Positions 1 to 10,294 of a stretch of DNA of 34,829 bases are shown one piece after another. The stretch spans positions 12,469-47,297 of the forward strand of contig JAJQFT010000038.1 in assembly GCA_021200975.1 (NCBI GenBank), given 5' to 3'. The DNA comes from Bacillota bacterium (GTDB lineage Bacteria; Bacillota; Clostridia; Oscillospirales; Oscillospiraceae). Both the position numbers and the translations under genes were made by a program. The notes under the pieces were generated by a model that made no database searches, was not told the DNA's origin, and saw only the letters and a list, made by a program, of their open reading frames with translations. Each line of letters opens with the position of its first letter. Position 1 is the first letter of the stretch.

Positions 1-1021
1 CGCGGCAACCGCCTGCACCGAGCCGGTGACCATTCTGGGCGCGCAGGCCGGTTGGCTCAACAAGCAGGGTGTTTTCCCCCGCCTCCGCGCGGCCGCCGAG
101 GGCGGCGAGCAGGGCGGTCACCGCCGCGACCCGGTCGCTCTCCTTGAGCCGCAGGCGGCGAATATCGGTAAATTCCGCGCCATGGCAGACGGCGGCGGTG
201 ACGGCGAGAATCGGCACCAAATCGGGAATATCCCGCGCCGAAATGCGCGCATTGCCCGCGCGCAGCCGGGGCAGCAGCGCGGCAACCGCGCGATCGCCCT
301 GCGCGGAATCCTCCCGCAGCCCCGTGACCTCCACGCGCGAGCCGAGCGCGGCGGCAGCGAGGAAGAAGGCGGCGTTGCTCCAATCGCCCTCCACCGCGAG
401 CCGCTCCGGCACGGGGCGGGAGAAGATGTCGATCGCCTCGCGCGTCATGGCGATATAGGGCGCGGACTCGACCGTGCCGGTGACCTCCACACTGGAATTG
501 CCCAAAATCCTCGCGGCAAACAGCAAGCCGGATACAAACTGGCTCGAAACGCTGCCGTCAATTTTGTATTTCCCCGCGCGCAGCTGCCCGGTGCAGCGAA
601 CGGTATCGGGCGTGGGGCGGCTGAGCGTGAGCCCCATGCGCGTGAGCTCCTCCCACAGGGGGCTGAGCGGCCGCTGCGGCAGCCGACCCTCCATGCAGAA
701 GCAGGCATCGACGCCGAGCGCGCCCGCCACGGGGAGCAGGAAGCGCAGGGTCGAGCCGCTTTCGCCAACCTCCAGCCGCGCCGTGCGCGGCGGGCGATCG
801 ATGGGCGTCACCGCGAAGCCCTCCGGCGTTTCGGTAATGCGCGCGCCAAGCGCATTCAGGCAGCGGGCGGTGGCCTCCATGTCGCGGCTTCTGCGCGGGC
901 ACAGGAGCGTCACGCGCTGCGTGCCGAGCGCGGCGCAAATCAGCAGCCGGTGCGCCTGCGACTTAGCGGGAATCGCGGCGACCGTGCCCGCAATCCTTTG
1001 CGGAAAAATGGTAAGATTCAT
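1..1021 (-). CDS. aroA: 3-phosphoshikimate 1-carboxyvinyltransferase (EPSP synthase), C-terminus cut by window edge
   Basis: Open minus frame from ATG at 1021 to the edge: MNLTIFPQRIAGTVAAIPAKSQAHRLLICAALG...; contains AKSQAHR, GESGSTLRFLLP and LKESDRVAAL motifs. Not in the ORF track because it runs off the window. Confidence 0.93.
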   Translation of the reverse strand, partial: MNLTIFPQRIAGTVAAIPAKSQAHRLLICAALGTQRVTLLCPRRSRDMEATARCLNALGARITETPEGFAVTPIDRPPRTARLEVGESGSTLRFLLPVAGALGVDACFCMEGRLPQRPLSPLWEELTRMGLTLSRPTPDTVRCTGQLRAGKYKIDGSVSSQFVSGLLFAARILGNSSVEVTGTVESAPYIAMTREAIDIFSRPVPERLAVEGDWSNAAFFLAAAALGSRVEVTGLREDSAQGDRAVAALLPRLRAGNARISARDIPDLVPILAVTAAVCHGAEFTDIRRLRLKESDRVAAVTALLAALGGRAEAGENTLLVEPTGLRAQNGHRLGAGGCR

Positions 1022-1035
1022 GCCCGCCTCCACAT

Positions 1036-2094
1036 TCAGCCGTGCAAAGCGAGGCGCAGCAGCGGCAGCAGCCCGTCCACGGGGGTCGGCACAATGTCGC
1101 AGCGTCCAATCTCGCGCGGGACGATCAGGCTCACCATGCCGCCGCGCCGCTTCTTATCGGACAGGGCAGCCTCGGCGAGCGCGCTCGCCGGGAAGGGGCA
1201 GGCCGTAGAAAAACCGAATTGCTCCAAAAGGTTCTTTGTTTTTTGGAAAACCGAGGCGTCACACCAATTTTTGGCGGCAGAAATTTCGCAAATCAGCGCC
1301 ATGCCAATCGCGACGGCGCAGCCGTGCGAGATGGCGAAGCCGCTGCGCGCCTCCACGCCGTGCCCCAGCGTGTGGCCGAGATTGAGCTTCATGCGCTCGC
1401 CGCGGTCGAATTCATCCGCCTGCACCGCACGCCGCTTCCACTCGACACAGCGGGCAATGACCTCCTCGCGCGGGAAATCCAGCCCTGTCTGCTCAAGCAG
1501 CGCGAAAAGCGGCGCATCGTACAGCAGGGCATACTTGATGATTTCCGCGCAGCCATCGCGGAAAACGGCGGGCGGCAGGGTGGCCAGCGCGTCGCAATCG
1601 GCTATCACGAGGCTCGGCTGCCAGAACGCGCCCGCGAGATTCTTCCCGGCGGGCAGGTCGATGGCGGTCTTGCCGCCCACGCTCGAATCCACGGCGGCGA
1701 GCACCGTGGTCGCCAGCTGCACATATTCCACGCCGCGCAGGTAGGTCGCGGCGGCAAAGCCGCAAACGTCGCCGACGACGCCGCCGCCAAGTGCGACAAG
1801 CAAATCCGCGCGCGTGAGGCGGTTCTCGGCAAGGAAATTCAGCAGTGTAAGATAGGTTTCGCCGGTTTTGCTTGCCTCCCCGGCAGGAAAAACGAAGAAA
1901 ACCGGGTTAAAACCGGCGCTTTTCAGGCTATTTACCAGCTTTTCGCCATAAATCGGCCAAACGTTGCTGTCGCTCACAATCGCCGCGCGGCAGGGGCTGT
2001 GCGCCAGCGCGATCGCCTCCCCGGCGCGTGCAAGCAGACCGGAGCCGACCTGCACGCGGTAGGCGCGGGATGCCTCGACACAAATTTCTCTCAT
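1036..2094 (-). CDS. aroB: 3-dehydroquinate synthase
   Basis: 352 aa; LVALGGGVVGDVCGFAAATYLRGVEYVQLATTVLAAVDSSVGGKTAID and NLGHTLGHGVE motifs. Confidence 0.96.
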   Translation of the reverse strand: MREICVEASRAYRVQVGSGLLARAGEAIALAHSPCRAAIVSDSNVWPIYGEKLVNSLKSAGFNPVFFVFPAGEASKTGETYLTLLNFLAENRLTRADLLVALGGGVVGDVCGFAAATYLRGVEYVQLATTVLAAVDSSVGGKTAIDLPAGKNLAGAFWQPSLVIADCDALATLPPAVFRDGCAEIIKYALLYDAPLFALLEQTGLDFPREEVIARCVEWKRRAVQADEFDRGERMKLNLGHTLGHGVEARSGFAISHGCAVAIGMALICEISAAKNWCDASVFQKTKNLLEQFGFSTACPFPASALAEAALSDKKRRGGMVSLIVPREIGRCDIVPTPVDGLLPLLRLALHG

Positions 2095-2921
2095 CCGTCT
2101 ACCTCCTCCTTGCGCTTTTTGCCCTCCTCCAGCAGCGCGGTCAGCGCCCCGGCATCGCCGCAGCGCAGGGCAAGCCGGTACTTTTCCAGATTTTCTATAT
2201 AGGTATCCAGCTCAAAAAGCAGATTTTCCCGGTTATTCAGGAACAATTCTGCCCACATAGGGGCATTGAGCCACGCGACGCGGGTCAGATCGCGGTAGCT
2301 ACCGGCCGAGAAGCCGTCGTGCGCGCGGGCGGTGGGGGACTTGATGAAGGCATTGCTCAGGATGTGCGGCATCTGCGAGGTGAAGGCGATGCGCGCGTCG
2401 TGCTGCTCGGCGGTGCACACGGAGAAGGATCCGAAGCCGCAGGGGGCGAAGGCGTCCTTGCAGCGCTGCAGGAGGAAAATATCGTCGAAAACCGGCGGCA
2501 CAAGCACCATCGGCGTGCCGTGGAAGAGATTCGCGCGGCTGTACTTATAGCCCGAGTAGTGCGAGCCGGCCATCGGGTGGCCGCCGACAAAGGTGAAGCC
2601 GTAGCGCGCCGCAATCGGGAACGCGGCCTCGCAGACCTCGCGCTTGACACCGCACAGGTCTACCACCAGCGCATCGCGCGCCAGCGCCGGCGCATGCGCG
2701 CGCAGAAAATCCACGCACGCCGCCGGATAGACCGCCAGCAGGAGCAGGCTGCACCCGCCGATCGTTTCGTCCGACAGCACGCCCTGCACCACGCCCGAGA
2801 GCTGGGCAAATTCAAGAATGCTCTCGTCGGTATCCGCGGCGAAAACGCGGTGCCCCGCCTGCGAATAGGCGCGCGCCATCGAGCCGCCAATCAGCCCCAG
2901 CCCGAGAATGCCGACATTCAC
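2091..2921 (-). CDS. tyrA: prephenate dehydrogenase
   Basis: GTG start at 2921 (VNVGILGLGLIGGSMARAYSQAGHRVFAAD), overlapping the aroF stop in GTGA; GGHPMAGSHYSGY motif. The upstream extension in the ORF track overlaps aroF and is unlikely. Confidence 0.9.
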   Translation of the reverse strand: MNVGILGLGLIGGSMARAYSQAGHRVFAADTDESILEFAQLSGVVQGVLSDETIGGCSLLLLAVYPAACVDFLRAHAPALARDALVVDLCGVKREVCEAAFPIAARYGFTFVGGHPMAGSHYSGYKYSRANLFHGTPMVLVPPVFDDIFLLQRCKDAFAPCGFGSFSVCTAEQHDARIAFTSQMPHILSNAFIKSPTARAHDGFSAGSYRDLTRVAWLNAPMWAELFLNNRENLLFELDTYIENLEKYRLALRCGDAGALTALLEEGKKRKEEVDG

Positions 2922-3919
2922 CGCACGGCCTCCCGGATTTTGTGCACGCGGCGGCTGACCGTGTCGAACTGCGCAGGGGTGAGGCTCTGCGCGCCGTCGC
3001 ACAGCGCCTTGGCGGGATTGTTATGCACCTCGATCATGATGCCGTCCGCCCCGCAGGCCACGGCGGCGCAGGCCATCGACGGCACGAGCGCGGATTTGCC
3101 GGTCGCGTGGCTGGGGTCGACCACAACGGGCAGGTGCGTCATCTCGTGCAGCTGCGACACGGCGGAGAGGTCGAGAGTGTTGCGCGTGGCGGTTTCAAAG
3201 GTGCGGATGCCGCGCTCGCAGAGAATCACGTTCTCGTTGCCTTCGCTCATAATATACTCTGCGCTCATCAGCAGCTCCTGCAGGGAGTTGGCAAGCCCGC
3301 GCTTGAGGAGGATGGGCTTGTTGGTTCTGCCGATTTCCTTCAGCAGGTCAAAATTCTGCATATTCCGCGCACCGATCTGAATCACGTCCACGTCCGCGAA
3401 CAGGTCGAGGTGGTTGATGTTCATCAGCTCGGTGACGATGGGCATCCCCGTCGCCTCCTTGGCCTTCAGCAGCAGCTTCAGCCCATCCGCGCCCAGCCCC
3501 TGAAAGGCGTAGGGCGAGGTTCGGGGCTTGAAAGCGCCGCCGCGCAAAATGTCGGCGCCGGATTCCTTCACCGCTTGGGCGACGCCGATGATTTGCTCCT
3601 CGGTTTCAATCGAGCAGGGGCCGGCGATCATCGCGAAGTAGCCGCCGCCGATGCGCACGCCGCCGCAGTCGATGATGCTGTCGCGCGGGTGGAACTTGCG
3701 GTTGGCCTGCTTATACGGCTCGGAAACGCGCTGCACCCGCTCGACAATATCGAGCGAGCCGAGCAGCTCCATATCCACGCGGCTGGTGTCGCCAATCAGG
3801 CTCATCACCGTCACGTCCTGCCCCTCGCTCAGATGCACCTTCAGGTTCATCCTTTGCAGCCACTGGGAAAGGTGGGAAATTTGTTCTTCGGTTGCACCGG
3901 GCTTCAAAATTGCAATCAT
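2918..3919 (-). CDS. aroF: 3-deoxy-7-phosphoheptulonate synthase with N-terminal ferredoxin-like domain
   Basis: Start at MIAILKPGATEEQ with SD GGAGAG; core AGPCSIETEEQI, GGAFKPRTSPYAFQGLG, QIGARNMQNFDLLKE, DPSHATGK. Confidence 0.94.
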   Translation of the reverse strand: MIAILKPGATEEQISHLSQWLQRMNLKVHLSEGQDVTVMSLIGDTSRVDMELLGSLDIVERVQRVSEPYKQANRKFHPRDSIIDCGGVRIGGGYFAMIAGPCSIETEEQIIGVAQAVKESGADILRGGAFKPRTSPYAFQGLGADGLKLLLKAKEATGMPIVTELMNINHLDLFADVDVIQIGARNMQNFDLLKEIGRTNKPILLKRGLANSLQELLMSAEYIMSEGNENVILCERGIRTFETATRNTLDLSAVSQLHEMTHLPVVVDPSHATGKSALVPSMACAAVACGADGIMIEVHNNPAKALCDGAQSLTPAQFDTVSRRVHKIREAVR

Positions 3920-3935
3920 TGCTTTTCTCTCCTGC

Positions 3936-3968
3936 AAAAAAATACTGCACAGTGTCGGTACTGTGCAG
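3936..3968 (-). terminator. Intrinsic terminator in the aroF leader (attenuator)
   Basis: Minus strand CTGCACAGT-ACCGAC-ACTGTGCAG (perfect 9-bp stem) followed by TATTTTTTT, immediately before the aroF SD. Confidence 0.85.
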
Positions 3969-4021
3969 CGCATGGATTTTCAAATTCGCTTCCGATTGGG
4001 GGCAGCACAAACCGCTATTCC

Positions 4022-4078
4022 TTATTTTGCAAAGAAAAAGGAATAGTAGTAAAAGCAAAAGGAAACCGCGTATGCCAT
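4022..4078 (-). CDS. Aromatic-rich leader peptide MAYAVSFCFYYYSFFFAK (putative attenuation peptide)
   Basis: ATG at 4078, TAA at 4024-4022; SD GGAGG (plus cctcc 4087-4091) 8 nt upstream; 9 of 18 residues are Phe or Tyr. Confidence 0.85.
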   Translation of the reverse strand: MAYAVSFCFYYYSFFFAK

Positions 4079-4108
4079 GAAATTGGCCTCCGAATCGGGA
4101 TTTTCTCT

Positions 4109-4137
4109 ATGATACCATGCCTGCGCGAAAAAAGCAA
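4109..4137 (-). promoter_or_regulatory. Putative sigma-A promoter of aro leader/operon
   Basis: Minus strand TTGCTT-N17-TATCAT; start expected roughly 25-30 nt upstream of the leader ATG. The -35 match is weak. Confidence 0.6.
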
Positions 4138-4224
4138 GAGGAAAAATGCACTTTTTGAAAAAAAGATGGCGCGTTTACATAAGGGCGTCGGATTTTCTTA
4201 TGGAAACCCGGCGTGCGCGCGGAG

Positions 4225-4254
4225 TTATCCACATTCTCCACAGCTTTTTCCACA
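4225..4254 (+). promoter_or_regulatory. Cluster of three same-orientation DnaA-box-like 9-mers
   Basis: TTATCCACA (4225-4233), TTCTCCACA (4234-4242), TTTTCCACA (4246-4254). Confidence 0.6.
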
Positions 4255-4503
4255 GCCCGGGCGGCTCAAAATCTGAAAAAATCGGAAATTTTCCCCGATT
4301 TCGCCGCGCCCGCCGCATTCGCGAAAAATCTCCCTGCGCAACGCATTTCGTTACCATAACAACCGATTTTGCGCTTCCTTGCGCCGCCGCAGCGCAGCGC
4401 GCGGCGTATTTTTGCGCCATTGCGGGCATCCTATACGCGCCGGGAAATCCGAGAATTTGAACGGGTAGCCGAAAAAATTCAAAAATAATTTATATTCTAC
4501 CCC

Positions 4504-4532
4504 TTGACATTTTTGGCACTCTATAGTATAGT
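4504..4532 (+). promoter_or_regulatory. Sigma-A promoter of hrcA operon
   Basis: TTGACA (4504-4509) N17 TATAGT (4527-4532). Confidence 0.85.
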
Positions 4533-4536
4533 TTGC

Positions 4537-4563
4537 TTAGCACTCAGAGAAATTGAGTGCTAA
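4537..4563 (+). promoter_or_regulatory. CIRCE operator (HrcA binding site)
   Basis: Perfect TTAGCACTC-N9-GAGTGCTAA just downstream of the promoter and upstream of hrcA. Confidence 0.97.
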
Positions 4564-4588
4564 GTTCAGAGACTGAGGAGGCTGCGGC

Positions 4589-5683
4589 ATGGAGCTGAGC
4601 GAACGAAAGAAGCAAATCCTGCGCTCCGTTGTGGAAATCTACATCTCCACCGCCGAGCCCGTGGGCAGCAAGGCGATCGCCCAGCTGCCGGACGTGGACT
4701 TCTCCTCGGCCACCATCCGCAACGAAATGGCCGAGCTGACGGCGATGGGCTACCTCGAGCAGCCGCACACCAGCGCCGGGCGCGTGCCCTCTGCTGCGGG
4801 CTACCGGCTGTACATCGACGAGCTGATGGCCTCCTACCGCCTGAGCCTCGACGAGGCGCACTCCATCAACACCGCAATCGACGAAAAGATGCAGCGCGTT
4901 GACCAGATGATGGAAAAGGTCGCGAAGCTGGTTTCGCAGGCGACCGACCTTCCCGCCATCAGCATGGCAAGCCGCAGCGCCGAGGTGACGGTGAGCCGCT
5001 ACGACCTCATCGCCGCGGGCGGCGGGAGCTTCATTCTCGTGGCGATGCTCAGCTCCGACGAGGTCGTGAACAAGCTCATCCGCCTGCCGCTGGACGTGGA
5101 GGAGAGCGACCTGAAGCTGCTCAGCGCCCTGCTCAACACCGCAATGGTTGACCTGCCGGCCGAGGGCTTCACCCCTGCGCTGCTCGAGCGCGTCACCCGC
5201 TCCGCCGGGAGCGCCGGCTCGCTCGTGCCGGTAATCGTGGAATTCGTGACCGGCGCGCTGCGCCGCCAGGGCACAACGAATCTGGCCATCTCCGGCCAGT
5301 CGCGGCTGCTGGGTCTGCCCGAATACCGCGACATCGACAAGGCACAGAAGATGCTCTCCACCCTCGAAACCGACGCGCTCAGCGACCTGCCCGCCATTTT
5401 GGAGAATTCCAACGGCACGAAGGTGCTGGTCGGGCCGGAAAACGTCGCACAAGAGCTGAAGGACACCTCCGTGGTCGTAACCAAGTTCGACATCGGCGAC
5501 GGGATGCAGGGCATGATCGGCGTGGTCGGGCCGACGCGCATGGACTACGCAAAAATCACCGCCAGGCTGACCTACTTCGCCGAGAATCTTTCCAAGCACT
5601 TCGCCCCGCCGCCCAAGGAGCTGCCGCAGAGCAAGCCCGGCGAGGGCGCCGAATCCACATCAAATCCACCGCAAGGAGGCTAA
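4589..5683 (+). CDS. hrcA: Heat-inducible transcription repressor HrcA
   Basis: MELSERKKQILRSVVEIYISTAEPVGSKAIAQ...SSATIRNEMAELTAMGYLEQPHTSAGRVPSAAGYRLYIDEL. Confidence 0.97.
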   Translation: MELSERKKQILRSVVEIYISTAEPVGSKAIAQLPDVDFSSATIRNEMAELTAMGYLEQPHTSAGRVPSAAGYRLYIDELMASYRLSLDEAHSINTAIDEKMQRVDQMMEKVAKLVSQATDLPAISMASRSAEVTVSRYDLIAAGGGSFILVAMLSSDEVVNKLIRLPLDVEESDLKLLSALLNTAMVDLPAEGFTPALLERVTRSAGSAGSLVPVIVEFVTGALRRQGTTNLAISGQSRLLGLPEYRDIDKAQKMLSTLETDALSDLPAILENSNGTKVLVGPENVAQELKDTSVVVTKFDIGDGMQGMIGVVGPTRMDYAKITARLTYFAENLSKHFAPPPKELPQSKPGEGAESTSNPPQGG

Positions 5684-5686
5684 ACC

Positions 5687-6283
5687 GTGGCTAAAGAAGC
5701 AAAAGAAGCCAAGCAGACCAAGGAATCCCAAGAAGCAAAAGAAACGAAGGAAGCAAAGGAAAAGCCGGCCGCCGAGAACGCCGCAGGCGAGCAGGCAGGC
5801 GAGGGTGCAGCCGAAGCCGCTGCCGAACCCGCCGCCGGCGAAGCGGCCGAGCCGAACCCCTTTGAGGAAAAATATCTCGCCGAGCACGACACCCGCCTGC
5901 GGCTCGCGGCCGAATTTGAAAACTACCGCAAGCGCACCGCCAAGGAAAAGGACGCGGCCTACAGCCACGGCAAGAGCGACGCGGTCGAAAAGATCCTGCC
6001 GGTATACGACAATCTCTACCGCGCCCTGCAGCAGCACACCGAGGACGCCGCCTTCAAAAAGGGCGTGGAGATGACCATGACAGAGCTGGTGAAGATCCTC
6101 ACCGCGCTGGGCGTGGAAATCTTCGGCGCGGTGGGCGACAGCTTCGACCCGAACCTGCACAACGCCGTGATGCACACCGAGGACGAATCCAAGGGTGAGG
6201 GCGAAATCGTACAGGTTTTCCAGCAGGGCTTCCGCCTTGGCGATAAAATCGTTCGCTTCGCGACCGTGCAGGTTGCGAATTGA
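5687..6283 (+). CDS. grpE: Nucleotide exchange factor GrpE with low-complexity K/E/A-rich N-terminus
   Basis: GTG start with SD AAGGAGG; LRLAAEFENYRKRTAKEKDAAYSHGKSDAVEKILPVYDNLYRAL; position between hrcA and dnaK. Confidence 0.94.
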   Translation: MAKEAKEAKQTKESQEAKETKEAKEKPAAENAAGEQAGEGAAEAAAEPAAGEAAEPNPFEEKYLAEHDTRLRLAAEFENYRKRTAKEKDAAYSHGKSDAVEKILPVYDNLYRALQQHTEDAAFKKGVEMTMTELVKILTALGVEIFGAVGDSFDPNLHNAVMHTEDESKGEGEIVQVFQQGFRLGDKIVRFATVQVAN

Positions 6284-6358
6284 CAGCCCGCCCCGCGCCG
6301 GGACGGAATAGAAAATCATCTACTATATTATAAATAATCCATCAGGAGGAACTGCATT

Positions 6359-8170
<1,812 letters not shown>

Positions 8171-8212
8171 GAGAGGATCAGAATCATCCGCGCAATTCCA
8201 AAATCTCCATGA

Positions 8213-8235
8213 GGGGCGACCCATGTCGCCCCTTA
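8213..8235 (+). other. Hairpin in dnaK-dnaJ intergenic region
   Basis: GGGGCGAC-CCAT-GTCGCCCC followed by TTATT; weak U tract, so it could be an RNA-processing or stability element or weak attenuator. Confidence 0.5.
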
Positions 8236-8260
8236 TTGGCGCACAGGAAGTGGTGAAAAT

Positions 8261-9385
8261 ATGGCAGACAAACGTGATTACTATGAGGTTCTGGGGGTCG
8301 AAAAGGGCGCAACGACCGACGAAATCAAGAAGGCCTACCGGAAGCTCGCAATGAAATACCACCCCGACCGCAACCCCGGCGACGCGGCGGCGGAGGAAAA
8401 ATTCAAGGAGCTGGGCGAGGCTTACGAGGTGCTCTCCAACGACGAGAAGCGCTCGCGCTACGACAGCTACGGCTTCGCCGGCGTTGACCCCAACTACGGC
8501 GCGGGGCAGGGGAATCCCTACGGCGCGGGCTACGGCGGCTTCAGCGATTTCGGCGACTTGGGCGACCTTTTTGGCAGCATCTTCGGCTCGGGCAGCTCCG
8601 GCCGCCGCCGGCCGGACGCGCCCCGCCGCGGCGAGGATATCGGCATCCGGCTCGACCTGCGCTTTGAGGAGGCCGCCTTCGGCTGCGAGAAAAGCGTGGG
8701 CATCAACCACATCGAGAACTGCCCCTCCTGCGGCGGCAGCGGATCGGCGGACGGCAAGCGCGACACCTGCCCGACCTGCCACGGCGCAGGACAGGTGCGC
8801 ACGACGCAGAATTTTATGGGCATGTCCATGTCCTCCACCTCCGTCTGCCCGCAGTGCAACGGCCGCGGCACGATTACCAAAAATCCCTGCTCTACCTGCA
8901 AGGGCAAGGGCAAGGTGCGCCGCAGCAAGCAGGTGACCTTCAAGGTTCCCGCCGGCGTGGACGCCGGGCAGCCCGTGCGGGCCTACGGGGAGGGCAACGT
9001 CGGCTCCAACGGCGGCCCGAGCGGCGACGTGGTAGCGGAGGTGTACATTGCCCGCCACCCCAGCTTCCGGCGCGACGGCACCACCGTAGCGAGCGAGGTC
9101 CCGATTTCGTTCGCGCAGGCCGCGCTCGGCGCGCAGCTGGAGATACCGACGCTCGACGGCAGCATTTCCTACACCATCCCCGAGGGGACGCAGACCGGCG
9201 CAAGCTTCACGCTGCCCGGGCACGGCATTCCCTACTACAATAATCCCAAGCGCCGCGGCGACCACCGCTTCACTGTGGTGGTGCGCACGCCCACGAAGCT
9301 CACCGGCAAGCAGAAGGAGCTGCTGCGCCAGCTCGAGGGTGGCGAGGAGGAAGAGCCCGCCAAAAAGAAAAAGAAATTCTTCTAA
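8261..9385 (+). CDS. dnaJ: Molecular chaperone DnaJ
   Basis: J-domain with HPD ([10 protein letters not shown]), G/F-rich region, four zinc motifs ([32 protein letters not shown]). Confidence 0.97.
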   Translation: MADKRDYYEVLGVEKGATTDEIKKAYRKLAMKYHPDRNPGDAAAEEKFKELGEAYEVLSNDEKRSRYDSYGFAGVDPNYGAGQGNPYGAGYGGFSDFGDLGDLFGSIFGSGSSGRRRPDAPRRGEDIGIRLDLRFEEAAFGCEKSVGINHIENCPSCGGSGSADGKRDTCPTCHGAGQVRTTQNFMGMSMSSTSVCPQCNGRGTITKNPCSTCKGKGKVRRSKQVTFKVPAGVDAGQPVRAYGEGNVGSNGGPSGDVVAEVYIARHPSFRRDGTTVASEVPISFAQAALGAQLEIPTLDGSISYTIPEGTQTGASFTLPGHGIPYYNNPKRRGDHRFTVVVRTPTKLTGKQKELLRQLEGGEEEEPAKKKKKFF

Positions 9386-9403
9386 AGGAGCCGGGGAAGG
9401 CCT

Positions 9404-9895
9404 ATGAAACGAAGCGACTACCTGAGCTGGGACGAGTATTTTATGGGCATCGCCATGCTCACCGCCCGGCGCAGCAAGGACCCCAATACGCAGGTTGGCG
9501 CCTGCATCATATCGCCGGAGAACATCATCATGTCCACCGGCTACAACGGGATGCCCAAGGGCTGCTCGGACGACGCCTTCCCATGGGAGCGCGAGGGCAC
9601 GGAAACGAAATACCCCTATGTCGTACACGCCGAGCTGAACGCCATCCTCAACGCCCACGGGCGGAACCTGCAGGGCTGCAAGCTCTACGTTGCACTGTTT
9701 CCGTGCAACGAATGCGCCAAGGCAATCATTCAGGCGGGGCTGCGCGAGGTGGTCTACCTCTCGGATAAGTACAACGGCACGCCCATGAACCGCGCCTCGA
9801 AGCGGATGCTGGACGCCGCCGGGGTGAAATACACCCGCCTCACGCCCACGCGCAAGAGCCTGCTGCTGGATTTTGATCCGGAGGAGAGCCGCTGA
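9404..9895 (+). CDS. Deoxycytidylate (dCMP) deaminase family protein
   Basis: MARRSKDPNTQVGACI-type start (TARRSKDPNTQVGACIIS), VVHAELNAILNA (HAE) and FPCNECAKAIIQAG (PCxxC) motifs. Confidence 0.93.
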   Translation: MKRSDYLSWDEYFMGIAMLTARRSKDPNTQVGACIISPENIIMSTGYNGMPKGCSDDAFPWEREGTETKYPYVVHAELNAILNAHGRNLQGCKLYVALFPCNECAKAIIQAGLREVVYLSDKYNGTPMNRASKRMLDAAGVKYTRLTPTRKSLLLDFDPEESR

Positions 9896-9933
9896 GGAGC
9901 ACGCCCAATATTCGGCAATTTTGAATATTTTTG

Positions 9934-9967
9934 AAAAACCGACCCACGAAAGTGCGGGTCGGTTTTT
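9934..9967 (+). terminator. Intrinsic terminator after the heat-shock operon/dCMP deaminase
   Basis: AAAAACCGACCC-ACGAAAGTGC-GGGTCGGTTTTTG. Confidence 0.9.
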
Positions 9968-10171
9968 GTTTGCGCCGCGGCCACACATCGGGCAAAAATG
10001 CCAAAAAGGCGGAAGTGTCTCCTTGAGATTCTGTCGGATTTACGCAAAATCCGGCAGGGAATCCCCGGGCGCGTGTGCGCCAGCGACGGACGGCTTTTGT
10101 GAAATGTTGCCAATTTCAGGGCGCATAAAGTGTTGAAAACAGAGAAAAAGCTCCCGGCCGCGAATTCATAC

Positions 10172-10200
10172 TTGCATTTGATTTTTATCGGTGCTAGAAT
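10172..10200 (+). promoter_or_regulatory. Putative promoter of mgl-type operon
   Basis: TTGCAT-N17-TAGAAT about 95 nt upstream of the mglB start. Confidence 0.6.
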
Positions 10201-10294
10201 ACAATCAGCCTTGTGGGCATCCATATCGGGGTCTCCTTCCATAGCGCTCGGCTTTGGAGGTTTCCTATATATTTTATTTTGGAGGAAAAGAACA

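Noticed and set aside
26-2202. Long plus-strand ORFs (572 aa, 386 aa) over aroA/aroB
   Set aside because: Antisense to aroA and aroB, Arg/Ala-rich shadow translations without motifs.
4201-4260. Chromosomal origin of replication at the DnaA-box cluster
   Set aside because: No dnaA, dnaN, recF or rpmH nearby and no convincing AT-rich unwinding element with DnaA-trio motifs adjacent; kept only as a DnaA-box cluster.
5687-5800. AAGAAGCAAAAGAA-type repeat at the grpE start
   Set aside because: Imperfect repeat explained by the low-complexity K/E/A-rich GrpE N-terminus.
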